A stretch of DNA of 64,000 nucleotides, from assembly GCA_036824005.1 (NCBI GenBank), contig DAITBA010000004.1, forward strand, positions 1-64,000, given 5' to 3'. Within the stretch, counting starts at the first letter, position 1. Each line of letters opens with the position of its first letter. The notes under the pieces were generated by a model, which was not told the DNA's origin, did not search any database, and saw only the letters and a program-made list of their open reading frames with translations. Below, in pieces: positions 41,976-50,309 of this stretch. The DNA is from DAITBA01 sp036824005. GTDB taxonomy: Bacteria > Pseudomonadota > Gammaproteobacteria > Burkholderiales > Rhodocyclaceae. Position numbers and translations under genes: made by a program.

Positions 41976-42406
41976 GCAGTGCCGCGGCGGCAGGCCTTGC
42001 TCTGCATCCGCTGGCGGCGCTGCTCGCCGGCTGCGGCAGGAGCGAGCTGCCCGAGGGCGTGGCGGAGATCAAGTGGGACCGGGACACTTGTGTCCGCTGC
42101 AGCATGATTATCAGCGATCCGCGCTTCGCCGCCCAGGTGCGCGGCGGGCCGCAGCAGCAGAGCTACAAGTTCGACGACATCGGCTGCGTCGTCTTCTGGC
42201 TCAAGGCGCAGGCGTGGGGCAATGACCCGGCGACGAAGATCTGGGTGATGGGCGGTGAGAACAAGTGGCTCGACGCGCGCGCGGCGCGCTACATCGGCGG
42301 CAGAACTTCGCCCATGGGCTACAACTTTGCCGCCACGCGTGATGTCGCCGCCGGCAGCCTGGACTTCGAAGAGATGCGGCAACACATACTCGCCAAGGGC
42401 AAGTGA
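41948..42406 (+). CDS. nosL: NosL copper-binding lipoprotein
   Basis: The 152-aa lipoprotein has a lipobox ending at C29 (ALLAGC). The copper motif is CVRCSM (C48, C51, M53), and TSPMGYNFAAT comes later. NosL binds Cu(I) for the CuZ site of NosZ and is encoded in most nos clusters. It starts inside the end of nosF, with nosY starting at its stop (TGATG). Confidence 0.88.
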   Translation: MDAARRSFLSSAAAAGLALHPLAALLAGCGRSELPEGVAEIKWDRDTCVRCSMIISDPRFAAQVRGGPQQQSYKFDDIGCVVFWLKAQAWGNDPATKIWVMGGENKWLDARAARYIGGRTSPMGYNFAATRDVAAGSLDFEEMRQHILAKGK

Positions 42407-43233
42407 TGAGACAACTCTGGTTGACCGCAAGGCTCGACATCGTGGAATCACTGCGCGCGCGCTGGTTCGTGATTTATGTCATTGTCTTTGGCGGGCTGGT
42501 GGCGCTGCTGTTCCTGTTCGGGCTGACCGAGTCGCGCGTGCTCGGTTTCATCGGGCTGTCGCGACTGCTCGTGACCTATATCCAGCTCACCATGGCGATC
42601 ATGCCTATCTTCGTGCTGATCACCACGGTGCGATCGGTGGCAGGGGATCGGGAAGCGGGCGTGTTCGAGTATCTGCTGTCGCTGCCCGTGTCGCTGGGCG
42701 CGTGGTTCTGGGGCAAAATCATCGGTCGCTACCTGGTCGTGTTTCTGCCGGTATTCGTGGCCATGCTCGGCGCCGCGCTCTGGGCGCTGGTGCGCGGCAT
42801 CGAGGTGCCGTGGGAGATGTTCGGCTACTACACAGCGCTACTGGCGGTGATGGGCTGGTGCTTTCTTGCCATCGGCATGCTCGTGTCGGCGTTGGCGCGC
42901 AGCACCGATGTTGCCCAGGGCATGGCGTTTCTGGTGTGGCTGGCGCTGCTTCTGTTCCTCGACCTGATTCTGCTCGGCGTCATGATCAAGGGCCACACTT
43001 CGCCTGAGGTCGCCGTGACCATCGCGCTGCTCAATCCGCTGCAGGTGTTCCGCACTGCCGCCCTGTCGCTGTTCGACCCGCAACTGATCGTCCTCGGGCC
43101 GTCGGCCTTCGTGATCTTCGACCTGTTCGGCACCAAGGGCTACAAGATCTACGCGTTGGCCTATCCGGTGACGATCGGCATTCTATGTGCGGGTGCCGGC
43201 TATCTGTTCTTCCGTCGCGGCGACCTGCCCTGA
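42406..43233 (+). CDS. nosY: ABC transporter permease NosY
   Basis: The 275-aa membrane protein has about six helices, starting WFVIYVIVFGGLVALLFLFG. It contains the conserved VRSVAGDREAGVFEYLLSLP that couples to the NosF ATPase. The ATG overlaps the nosL stop. NosDFY is complete here, which is expected for an active NosZ. Confidence 0.9.
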   Translation: MRQLWLTARLDIVESLRARWFVIYVIVFGGLVALLFLFGLTESRVLGFIGLSRLLVTYIQLTMAIMPIFVLITTVRSVAGDREAGVFEYLLSLPVSLGAWFWGKIIGRYLVVFLPVFVAMLGAALWALVRGIEVPWEMFGYYTALLAVMGWCFLAIGMLVSALARSTDVAQGMAFLVWLALLLFLDLILLGVMIKGHTSPEVAVTIALLNPLQVFRTAALSLFDPQLIVLGPSAFVIFDLFGTKGYKIYALAYPVTIGILCAGAGYLFFRRGDLP

Positions 43234-43250
43234 TTCCGGCGCACGCGACT

Positions 43251-43775
43251 GTGGAGTCGACGCTGAAACGATTGCTAGCTGTTCCCCTGCTGGCATTGGG
43301 CCTGGCAGGGGCGGGCATGGTCCGCGCGGCCGACGAGGCGCCCGCGGCAAGCGCGTTCTTCGCCGCCACACTCAGCGACCTGGAGGAAAAGCCCGTGGCG
43401 CTGGAGAGCTTGCGCGGCAAGCCAATGGTCGTCAACTTCTGGGCGCGCTGGTGCGGCCCCTGCCGCGACGAAATCCCCGAGCTGATAAAGGCGCACGACC
43501 GCTACCGCAAGAGTGGCCTTGCGATCGTCGGCATTGCCGTGGAGGACAACACTCCCAATGTGCGCGAGTTCGCCGCCGCCTACAAGATGAACTACCTCGT
43601 CCTCATGGGCAAGGACAAGGCCATCGACATGATGCGCGATCTGGGCAACAGCAAGGCCGGGCTGCCGTTCACAGTCGCCATAGACCGAGATGGCCGGATC
43701 GTCGCGCGCAAAACCGGGCTGATGAGGACGGCGGATCTGGACGGCTTTCTCAAGGCGCTGCAGGTCGGGCGCTGA
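43251..43775 (+). CDS. TlpA/ResA-like periplasmic thioredoxin
   Basis: The 174-aa exported protein has a signal peptide (about 6-27) and a thioredoxin-fold domain with WARWCGPC (C68, C71) and the cis-proline near AGLPFTV. Such proteins reduce cytochrome c heme-site or copper-site cysteines. It begins with GTG at 43251, 17 bp after nosY, so it belongs to the nos operon and probably serves NosZ copper or cytochrome maturation. A longer frame upstream is unsupported. Confidence 0.82.
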   Translation: MESTLKRLLAVPLLALGLAGAGMVRAADEAPAASAFFAATLSDLEEKPVALESLRGKPMVVNFWARWCGPCRDEIPELIKAHDRYRKSGLAIVGIAVEDNTPNVREFAAAYKMNYLVLMGKDKAIDMMRDLGNSKAGLPFTVAIDRDGRIVARKTGLMRTADLDGFLKALQVGR

Positions 43776-43816
43776 GCTGCGTGCGGTGCCCGTCGCCCGG
43801 TCGGCCCGGCCATTCC

Positions 43817-43830
43817 TTGATCTAGATCGT
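43817..43830 (+). promoter_or_regulatory. Half-conserved FNR-type site upstream of nirF
   Basis: TTGATctagATCGT has a perfect left arm; the right arm has two mismatches. It lies about 50 bp before the nirF ATG in the only sizeable gap (103 bp) between the nos operon and the heme d1 genes. Confidence 0.4.
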
Positions 43831-43878
43831 ATTGACTTGCCGGGTTGCGCGGCAGACTACTTCCTCGGAGGATGCTCC

Positions 43879-45081
43879 ATGCGCCTGACGGCGAGTATTT
43901 TGCTGTTCGCACTGTCCTTCGCCTTTCCAGGCTGCGCTACCAGCCCGGCGGCGGGCGGCGGCGCGCCGGCGCTGCGCGGCACGGGCGATCTCGGTATCGT
44001 CATTGAACGGGCGGTGGGCCGCGTCACGGTGGTCGATACGACGACCCGCTCGGCTATCGGAACGGTGGATGGTCTAGGCGATTTGTCCCACGCCTCGGCG
44101 GTGTACTCCCGCGACGGGCGCTATGCCTATGTCTTCGGCCGCGACGGCGGGCTGACCAAGGTGGACCTGCTCCAGCTGCGTATCGTCAAACGCGTCATGC
44201 AGGCGGGCAACGCCATCGGCGGCGCCATCTCCCAGGACGGCCGCTTGGTGGCGGCGCAGAACTATGAACCCGGCGGCATAAAGGTGTTCGACTCCGAGAC
44301 ACTGGCGCTGCTGGCGGACATCCCCTCCACCTACGGCGACGGTTCGCGCCGCTCCAAGGTCGTGGGCTTGGCCGATGCGCCCGGCAACCGCTTCGTCTAT
44401 TCCCTGTTCGACGCCGGCGAGATATGGATCGCCGACGTGTCCAACCCACGCCAGCCCCAACTCACCAAGTTTCGCGACATCGGACGGCAGCCCTACGACG
44501 GACTGGTGACACCCGACGGGCGTTACTATCTCGCCGGCCTGTTCGGCGAGGACGGTGTGGCCTTGGTGGACCTATGGCGCTCGGAGCAGGGTGCCAAGCG
44601 CATCCTTGCCGGTTATGGCAAGGGGCAGGAGAAGCTGCCCGTCTACAAGATGCCCCACTTGCGTGGCTGGGCCGTCGCCGGGCGCAACGCCTACCTGCCT
44701 GCCATTGGCCGCCACGAAGTGCTGGTGGTGGACACCACGACTTGGCAGGAGGTGGCGCGCATTCCCGTCAAGGGTCAGCCGGTATTCGTGATCGCCCGCC
44801 CGGACGGCCGTCAGGTGTGGGTAAACTTCGCATTTCCTGACAACGGCTGGGTGCAGGTCGTGGATACCCTGGACAACAAGGTCGTGCGGACGCTGGAACC
44901 CGGCAAAGCGGTTCTGCATCTGGAATTCACGCCGCGAGGCGAGGCGGTCTGGGTTTCGGCCCGGGACGATCATCGCGTCGCTATATACGATACGGCGAGC
45001 TTTGCCCGCCTCGGCGAACTGAAAGCCGATTCGCCTTCGGGGATCTTCTTTACCTCGCGCGCGGCGCGCATCGGGTTCTGA
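43879..45081 (+). CDS. nirF: Heme d1 biosynthesis protein NirF
   Basis: The 400-aa lipoprotein has lipobox FPGC near residue 19. Its eight-bladed propeller is related to the d1 domain of NirS (YSRDGRYAYVFGRDGGLTKV, LRGWAVAGRNAYLPAIGR). NirF acts late in the periplasm to make heme d1 from dihydro-heme d1 precursors. It is the first of a tight run nirF-DL-G-H-J-N. Confidence 0.92.
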   Translation: MRLTASILLFALSFAFPGCATSPAAGGGAPALRGTGDLGIVIERAVGRVTVVDTTTRSAIGTVDGLGDLSHASAVYSRDGRYAYVFGRDGGLTKVDLLQLRIVKRVMQAGNAIGGAISQDGRLVAAQNYEPGGIKVFDSETLALLADIPSTYGDGSRRSKVVGLADAPGNRFVYSLFDAGEIWIADVSNPRQPQLTKFRDIGRQPYDGLVTPDGRYYLAGLFGEDGVALVDLWRSEQGAKRILAGYGKGQEKLPVYKMPHLRGWAVAGRNAYLPAIGRHEVLVVDTTTWQEVARIPVKGQPVFVIARPDGRQVWVNFAFPDNGWVQVVDTLDNKVVRTLEPGKAVLHLEFTPRGEAVWVSARDDHRVAIYDTASFARLGELKADSPSGIFFTSRAARIGF

Positions 45082-45082
45082 C

Positions 45083-46075
45083 ATGAATCCGTTCGACTTT
45101 CGGTTGCTCAACGATTTCCAGCGTGACTTTCCCCTGTGCGCTGAACCGTACGCGGCGCTGGCCGCGCACCTCGGCAGCGACGAACAGACAGTTCTGGCGA
45201 CGCTGCAGCGTCTTCACAATGACGGCTGCCTGAGCCGCATCGGTGCCGTATTCGCGCCACGGCGCGTCGGTGCCAGCACGCTCGCGGCACTCGCCGTGCC
45301 GCCAGAGCAGCTGGAAGGCATCGCCGATCTCGTCAGCGCCCATCCAGAGGTCAATCACAACTACGAGCGCGAACACCGCTTCAACCTCTGGTTCGTGGTC
45401 ACGGCCCCCGATCAGCAGCAACTGGAACGGGTTCTGAGCGAAATCCAGCGCGAGACCGGCTGCGAGCTCATCGTGTTGCCCCTACTGGAAGAGTTCCACA
45501 TCGATCTGGGCTTCGATCTCCAGGGCCGGGGGCGGACCCAGGGGCGCTCGCGGCCCATCGATCCGGCCGACATGTATCATCCGACCGACATGGAACGCGG
45601 CCTGATGGCGTCGCTGCAGGCGGGGCTCGAATTCGTGCCCCGGCCCTTCGCCCGTCTGGAACGGCAGACCGGACTGGGCGAGCACGAAATCTTGGCGATG
45701 ATCGAGAGTTGGCTCGCCGACGGCCGGATCAAGCGCTTCGGTGTCGTCGTACGTCACCACGAACTCGGCTTTAATGCCAACGCCATGACGGTGTGGGACG
45801 TGCCCGAGGAGCGACTTGCCGAGTTTGGTGCCCGGCTGGCCGCGGAGCCAGCGGTGACACTGTGCTACCGGCGTGCGCGGCACCTTCCTGTCTGGAGCTA
45901 CAACCTGTACTGCATGATCCATGGTCGCGAGCGGGCCGAGGTGGTGGGCCAGATAAAGTCCATGCGCTATCGGCTGGGGCTGGTCGAATTTCCCCATGCC
46001 GTTCTTTTCAGCCGCCAGCGTTTTAAGCAGCAGGGCGCGCGCTATTTCCAGTGCAGCGAAGCCGCCAATGGATGA
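45083..46075 (+). CDS. nirDL: Fused siroheme decarboxylase NirDL
   Basis: The 330-aa protein has two AsnC/Lrp-like halves. The N half (NirD-like) has FPLCAEPYAALAAHLG and NHNYEREHRFNLWFV. The C half (NirL-like) begins LMASLQAGLEFVPRPFARL with CYRRARHLPVWSYNLYCM. With NirG and NirH it forms the complex that turns siroheme into 12,18-didecarboxysiroheme for heme d1. It starts 1 bp after nirF and overlaps nirG by 8 bp. The fused form is known in several denitrifiers. Confidence 0.9.
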   Translation: MNPFDFRLLNDFQRDFPLCAEPYAALAAHLGSDEQTVLATLQRLHNDGCLSRIGAVFAPRRVGASTLAALAVPPEQLEGIADLVSAHPEVNHNYEREHRFNLWFVVTAPDQQQLERVLSEIQRETGCELIVLPLLEEFHIDLGFDLQGRGRTQGRSRPIDPADMYHPTDMERGLMASLQAGLEFVPRPFARLERQTGLGEHEILAMIESWLADGRIKRFGVVVRHHELGFNANAMTVWDVPEERLAEFGARLAAEPAVTLCYRRARHLPVWSYNLYCMIHGRERAEVVGQIKSMRYRLGLVEFPHAVLFSRQRFKQQGARYFQCSEAANG

Positions 46076-46511
46076 GCTGGGCCGGCGCATCATCAACAGC
46101 CTGCAAGGCGGTTTTCCCCTCTGCGACGAGCCCTACAAAGCGGTCGCCGAGCAACTCGGCATCGGCGAGGCGGAGCTGATCACGCGCATTGAGTCCATGC
46201 TCCATGACAAAGTGCTTACGCGCTTCGGGCCGATGTTCCAGGTCGAGCGCATGGGCGGCGCCTTCGTGCTGGCGGCGCTGGCGGTACCCGAGGAGCGTTT
46301 CGAGGAGGTTGCGGCGCAGGTCAACGGCTTTCCCGAGGTGGCGCACAACTACCGCCGCGAACATCGTCTCAACATGTGGTTCGTACTGGCGACGGAAACG
46401 CCGGATGGCATCGGGCGCGCCGTCGCCGAGATAGAGCAGGCGACGGGACTCCAGGTGTTCGCTTTCCCGAAGCTGCGCGAGTACTTCGTCGAGATGAAGC
46501 TGGCAGCATGA
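46068..46511 (+). CDS. nirG: Siroheme decarboxylase subunit NirG
   Basis: The 147-aa single AsnC-like unit resembles the first half of NirDL: FPLCDEPYKAVAEQLG and HNYRREHRLNMWFVLA, with the conserved YRREHRLN near the active site. It overlaps nirDL upstream and ends within nirH's ATGA. Confidence 0.88.
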   Translation: MDELGRRIINSLQGGFPLCDEPYKAVAEQLGIGEAELITRIESMLHDKVLTRFGPMFQVERMGGAFVLAALAVPEERFEEVAAQVNGFPEVAHNYRREHRLNMWFVLATETPDGIGRAVAEIEQATGLQVFAFPKLREYFVEMKLAA

Positions 46512-47011
46512 TTGCGACGCGTGAAGACACGGACGTCGTTGATGCCGACGATCGGCGGCTCATCGTGGCGACCCAGGCGGGCCTACCGCTTGTCCCTAGA
46601 CCTTACGACGCATTGGCGGAGCGTTTGGGGATGGGCGCGGACGAGGTCAAGGCGCGGCTGCAGCGTATGCTGGACAACGGCGTCATCCGTCGCATCGGTG
46701 CGGTGCCGAACCACTATGCCATCGGCTACACCGCCAATGGTATGTCGGTGTGGGACGTGCCGGACGAACGGGTCGACGAGCTGGGGGAGAAGGTCGGCGC
46801 GCTGCCCTTCGTTACCCATTGCTATCACCGGCCGCGTTGTCTGCCACAGTGGCCATACAATCTGTTCGCCATGGTGCATGGCCGCGATCGCACCGAGGTG
46901 ACGCAGAAGGTTGCCGAGATCGCGCAGCTCCTGGCGGACGCCTGTCGCGGTCACGATGTGCTATTCAGCAGCCGGATTCTAAAGAAGACCGGGCTGCGCA
47001 TCGCCGGCTGA
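46508..47011 (+). CDS. nirH: Siroheme decarboxylase subunit NirH
   Basis: The 167-aa AsnC-like unit resembles the second half of NirDL: LIVATQAGLPLVPRPYDALAERLG and CYHRPRCLPQWPYNLFAMVHG. It is coupled to nirG by ATGA overlap. The set DL, G and H is complete for the decarboxylase step. Confidence 0.88.
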   Translation: MIATREDTDVVDADDRRLIVATQAGLPLVPRPYDALAERLGMGADEVKARLQRMLDNGVIRRIGAVPNHYAIGYTANGMSVWDVPDERVDELGEKVGALPFVTHCYHRPRCLPQWPYNLFAMVHGRDRTEVTQKVAEIAQLLADACRGHDVLFSSRILKKTGLRIAG

Positions 47012-47100
47012 ACGAAGTCGTACGACGCAAGTCACAGGAGGTGTGCCGTGACGCGGGGAGCCAACCCTGCCGTGGCGCACCATGATGGAGAGTCCGAGGC

Positions 47101-48300
47101 ATGTTTCGCATCAGCCAGTACATGGATGAGATCGAGCATCCGACGCCCCTCGGCCCGAAGCGCAATCCGCCCGGGCCGGTGGTGATCTGGAACCTCGTTC
47201 GCCGCTGCAACCTCACCTGCAAGCACTGTTATTCCATTTCCGCCGACAAGGATTTTCCGGGTGAGCTGTCAACCGAGGAAGTCTTCGCCGTGATGGACGA
47301 TCTCGCTGCGTTCGGCGTCCCAGTGCTTATTCTTTCCGGCGGTGAGCCGCTCCTGCGCCCGGACATCTTCGATATCGCCGCACGCGCCAAGGCGACGGGC
47401 TTTTACGTCGGCCTGTCGTCGAACGGCACGTTGATCGACGCCAGCAATATCGATCGCATCGCGGCGATCGATTTCAACTATGTCGGCGTCAGCCTCGACG
47501 GCATCAAGGCCACCCATGACAGGTTCCGCCGCCTGGACGGCGCCTTCGACGCCTCGCTTGCCGGCATCCGCCTGTGCCGCGATCGCGGCCTGAAGGTCGG
47601 CGTTCGCTTCACCATGACCCAAGACAACGTCCATGATCTGCCCGCTCTGCTCAAGCTGGTCGAGGACGAAGGCATCGACCGCTTCTATTTCTCGCACCTC
47701 AACTACGCCGGCCGCGGCAACAAGAACCGCAAGGACGACGTCCATCATCAGATGACCCGCGAGGCGATGGATTTGCTCTTCGATACCTGCCTGGAATATC
47801 AACGGCGCGGACTAAAAAAAGAATTCACCACCGGCAATAACGACGCCGACGGCGTGTACTTCTTATTCTGGGTGCGCCGGCGCTTCCCGCACCTGGAGGA
47901 TCACATGCGCGCAAAGTTGGCACAGTGGGGCGGCAATTCCTCGGGCGTGAATGTTGCCAACATCGACAACATCGGTAACGTTCATCCTGACACCATGTGG
48001 TGGCATTACACCCTGGGCAACGTGCGCGAGCGGCCATTCTCCGCCATCTGGCTGGATGTCTCCGATCCGCTCATGGCGGGGCTGAAAGCGTCGCCGCGCA
48101 AGGTCAAGGGCCGCTGTGGCGCCTGTAGCTACTTCGACATTTGCGGCGGCAATACCCGCGTGCGCGCGCAGCAACTCACCGGCGATCCGTGGCAGGAGGA
48201 TCCGGCATGTTATCTCGACGACGAGGAGATTGGCGTTGCCCCTGGCGCTGAACGACTGAAGGTCACTCCCTGGGTGCGCATCGACCGGAGCGTTGCGTGA
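47101..48300 (+). CDS. nirJ: Radical SAM heme d1 synthase NirJ
   Basis: The 399-aa radical S-adenosylmethionine enzyme has its cluster motif CNLTCKHCY (C36, C40, C43). The C-terminal second cluster region is CGACSYFDICGGNTRVRAQ, with CYLDD following. It converts didecarboxysiroheme toward heme d1 by removing two propionate side chains. It overlaps nirN at its stop (GTGA). Confidence 0.93.
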   Translation: MFRISQYMDEIEHPTPLGPKRNPPGPVVIWNLVRRCNLTCKHCYSISADKDFPGELSTEEVFAVMDDLAAFGVPVLILSGGEPLLRPDIFDIAARAKATGFYVGLSSNGTLIDASNIDRIAAIDFNYVGVSLDGIKATHDRFRRLDGAFDASLAGIRLCRDRGLKVGVRFTMTQDNVHDLPALLKLVEDEGIDRFYFSHLNYAGRGNKNRKDDVHHQMTREAMDLLFDTCLEYQRRGLKKEFTTGNNDADGVYFLFWVRRRFPHLEDHMRAKLAQWGGNSSGVNVANIDNIGNVHPDTMWWHYTLGNVRERPFSAIWLDVSDPLMAGLKASPRKVKGRCGACSYFDICGGNTRVRAQQLTGDPWQEDPACYLDDEEIGVAPGAERLKVTPWVRIDRSVA

Positions 48301-49889
48301 ACTTTGCGCATGTCACGGCACGGGGCGCCAGACGCGTGTTCGGCGCGCTTGTGGGCATCGCGCTAATGGCGCCGGAGGCCTCTGCGGTCGCGGCCGATCC
48401 GACGGCGCTCTACCAGCAACACTGCGCGAGCTGTCATGGTGCCGACCGCCTCGGCGGCATGGGGCCGGCGCTGCTGCCCGAGAATCTCGAGCGCCTGCGC
48501 AAGACGGAAGCGCTGAAAGTCATCCGCGAGGGCCGCCCGGCGACCCAGATGGCGGGCTTTGCCGACAAGCTTGCCGCCGAGGAGATACAGCAACTCGCCG
48601 ACTGGGTCTACACCCGGGTCGAGCCGCGCCCCACGTGGACCGAGGAGGCGATCCGCGCCTCGCGCATCGTGTACCACGCCCCGGGCAGCCTGCCGGACAA
48701 GCCGGCCGCCGCCTTCGCGGGCGCCGACATGATGAACCTGTTCATCGTCGTCGAGGGCGGCGATCATCATGCCACCATCCTGGACGGCGACCGGCTCGAG
48801 CCTATCCACCGTTTCCCGACGCGCTATGCATTGCATGGCGGACCGAAATTCACACCCGACGGACGCTACGTTTTCTTCGCCTCGCGCGACGGCTGGGTGT
48901 CGAAATTCGACATCTGGAACCTGAAGACGGTGGCCGAAGTCCGCGCCGGCATCAATACGCGCAATGTCGCCGTCTCCGGCGATGGCAAGTTCGTGGCCGT
49001 GGCCAACTACCTGCCGCACACGCTGGTGCTGCTCGACGCCGAGCTGAATCTGCTCAAGGTTCTGCCGGTGGTGGACCGCGAGGGCAAGCGCACGTCGCGC
49101 GTGTCGGCCGTTTACGATGCCGCACCGCGCCGCAGTTTCGTCGCGGCGCTCAAGGACGTGCCCGAGGTCTGGGAGGTCAGCTACAACCCTCAGGCCGAGG
49201 ACATCCCCACGGGCGTTATCCACGACTTCCAATACAAGGAAGGCGCTTTCATCAAGGGGTTCCTCAATCCGCGGCGCACCGAGCTTGTCGACGTGCTCGA
49301 CGACTTCTTTTTCACGCAGGACTATTCGGAGCTGATCGGTGCCTCCCGCGACGGCGGCAAGGGGCAGGTCGTGCATCTGGACGTGCGGCGCAAGATCGCC
49401 GACCTGCCGCTGCCCGGCATGCCCCATCTTGGATCCGGCATTACCTGGGAATGGCAGGGACGTACGGTCATGGCCTCGCCGAACCTGAGGGAGGGCGTCG
49501 TCAGCGTCATCGACGTCAAGAACTGGCAGACCGTGAAGCAGATCGGCACCCTCGGTCCGGGATTCTTCATGCGCAGCCACGAGAATAGCCGCTATGCCTG
49601 GGTCGACTCCATGATGAGCCCGCAGAACAAGAACGTGCTGCAGGTGATTGACAAGCAGACCCTGGAGAAGGCGGGCGAGGTGAAGATCGAAGCCGGTAGG
49701 ACGCTCGCCCACATTGAGTTCGATCGTTACGGCAAATATGCCCTGGCGAGCCTGTGGGAGAACGACGGCGCCATCATCGTCTATGACGCGCAGACGCTCA
49801 AGGAAGTCAAGCGCATCCCGGCGAAGAAACCGGTCGGCAAGTACAACCTGCACAACAAGATCACCCGTTCCGCCGGCACCAGTCACTGA
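48297..49889 (+). CDS. nirN: Cytochrome NirN (heme d1 maturation)
   Basis: This 530-aa relative of NirS has a signal peptide, a heme c site CASCH at 43-47 and a d1-binding propeller. NirN finishes heme d1 by dehydrogenation and can carry it to NirS. It differs from NirS by lacking the typical nirS C-terminus, and it is encoded at the end of the d1 operon, as expected. The start is GTG at 48297, overlapping the nirJ stop. Confidence 0.9.
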   Translation: MNFAHVTARGARRVFGALVGIALMAPEASAVAADPTALYQQHCASCHGADRLGGMGPALLPENLERLRKTEALKVIREGRPATQMAGFADKLAAEEIQQLADWVYTRVEPRPTWTEEAIRASRIVYHAPGSLPDKPAAAFAGADMMNLFIVVEGGDHHATILDGDRLEPIHRFPTRYALHGGPKFTPDGRYVFFASRDGWVSKFDIWNLKTVAEVRAGINTRNVAVSGDGKFVAVANYLPHTLVLLDAELNLLKVLPVVDREGKRTSRVSAVYDAAPRRSFVAALKDVPEVWEVSYNPQAEDIPTGVIHDFQYKEGAFIKGFLNPRRTELVDVLDDFFFTQDYSELIGASRDGGKGQVVHLDVRRKIADLPLPGMPHLGSGITWEWQGRTVMASPNLREGVVSVIDVKNWQTVKQIGTLGPGFFMRSHENSRYAWVDSMMSPQNKNVLQVIDKQTLEKAGEVKIEAGRTLAHIEFDRYGKYALASLWENDGAIIVYDAQTLKEVKRIPAKKPVGKYNLHNKITRSAGTSH

Positions 49890-49921
49890 TTCTTCCGCGC
49901 TCTCGCCGCGATAGTGCGCGC

Positions 49922-49935
49922 CTGACCTGCGTCAA
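49922..49935 (+). promoter_or_regulatory. FNR/DNR-like site upstream of the DUF2249 gene
   Basis: CTGACctgcGTCAA has one deviation in the left arm. It lies about 87 bp before the ATG at 50022. It suggests the small DUF2249 and membrane genes belong to the same regulon. Confidence 0.5.
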
Positions 49936-50021
49936 GGAGGCGCGCCTTGTGCCCACGGACAATGCAGCGGCGCGTTGCTTCGAACAGCGCGATGCACCCC
50001 ACTGCGAGACAGGAGAACATA

Positions 50022-50279
50022 ATGACGCAACCGCATTTGCATATTCTGCCGGACGCTCTTTACCCCTTCGATGCCCGCGGCATTGCCAAACGCTTTCGCC
50101 ATGCGGCCATTTTCGGTGCCCTCGATGCGCTGCGCGCCGGCGAGACCATGCGCTTCTGCAACGACCACGATCCGCTGCCGCTGCTCGACCAGCTCCGGGC
50201 GCGCTACGGCGACAGCGTGGAGATCAAGTACGTGCAGCGTGAAGCCGGCGCCATCGTCATCGACTTCATCAGGAAGTAG
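50022..50279 (+). CDS. DUF2249-domain protein
   Basis: The 85-aa soluble protein contains a SirA/TusA-like DUF2249 fold: DARGIAKRFRHAAIFGALDAL, then MRFCNDHDPLPLLDQL and EIKYVQREAGAIVIDF. DUF2249 proteins are common beside nir/nor genes, and some relate to NO stress or metal handling; the role here is not proven. An aggaga ribosome-binding site precedes the ATG. Confidence 0.72.
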   Translation: MTQPHLHILPDALYPFDARGIAKRFRHAAIFGALDALRAGETMRFCNDHDPLPLLDQLRARYGDSVEIKYVQREAGAIVIDFIRK

Positions 50280-50309
50280 TCGCAAGTTCCTCCAGGCTGG
50301 CGGGGCGTG

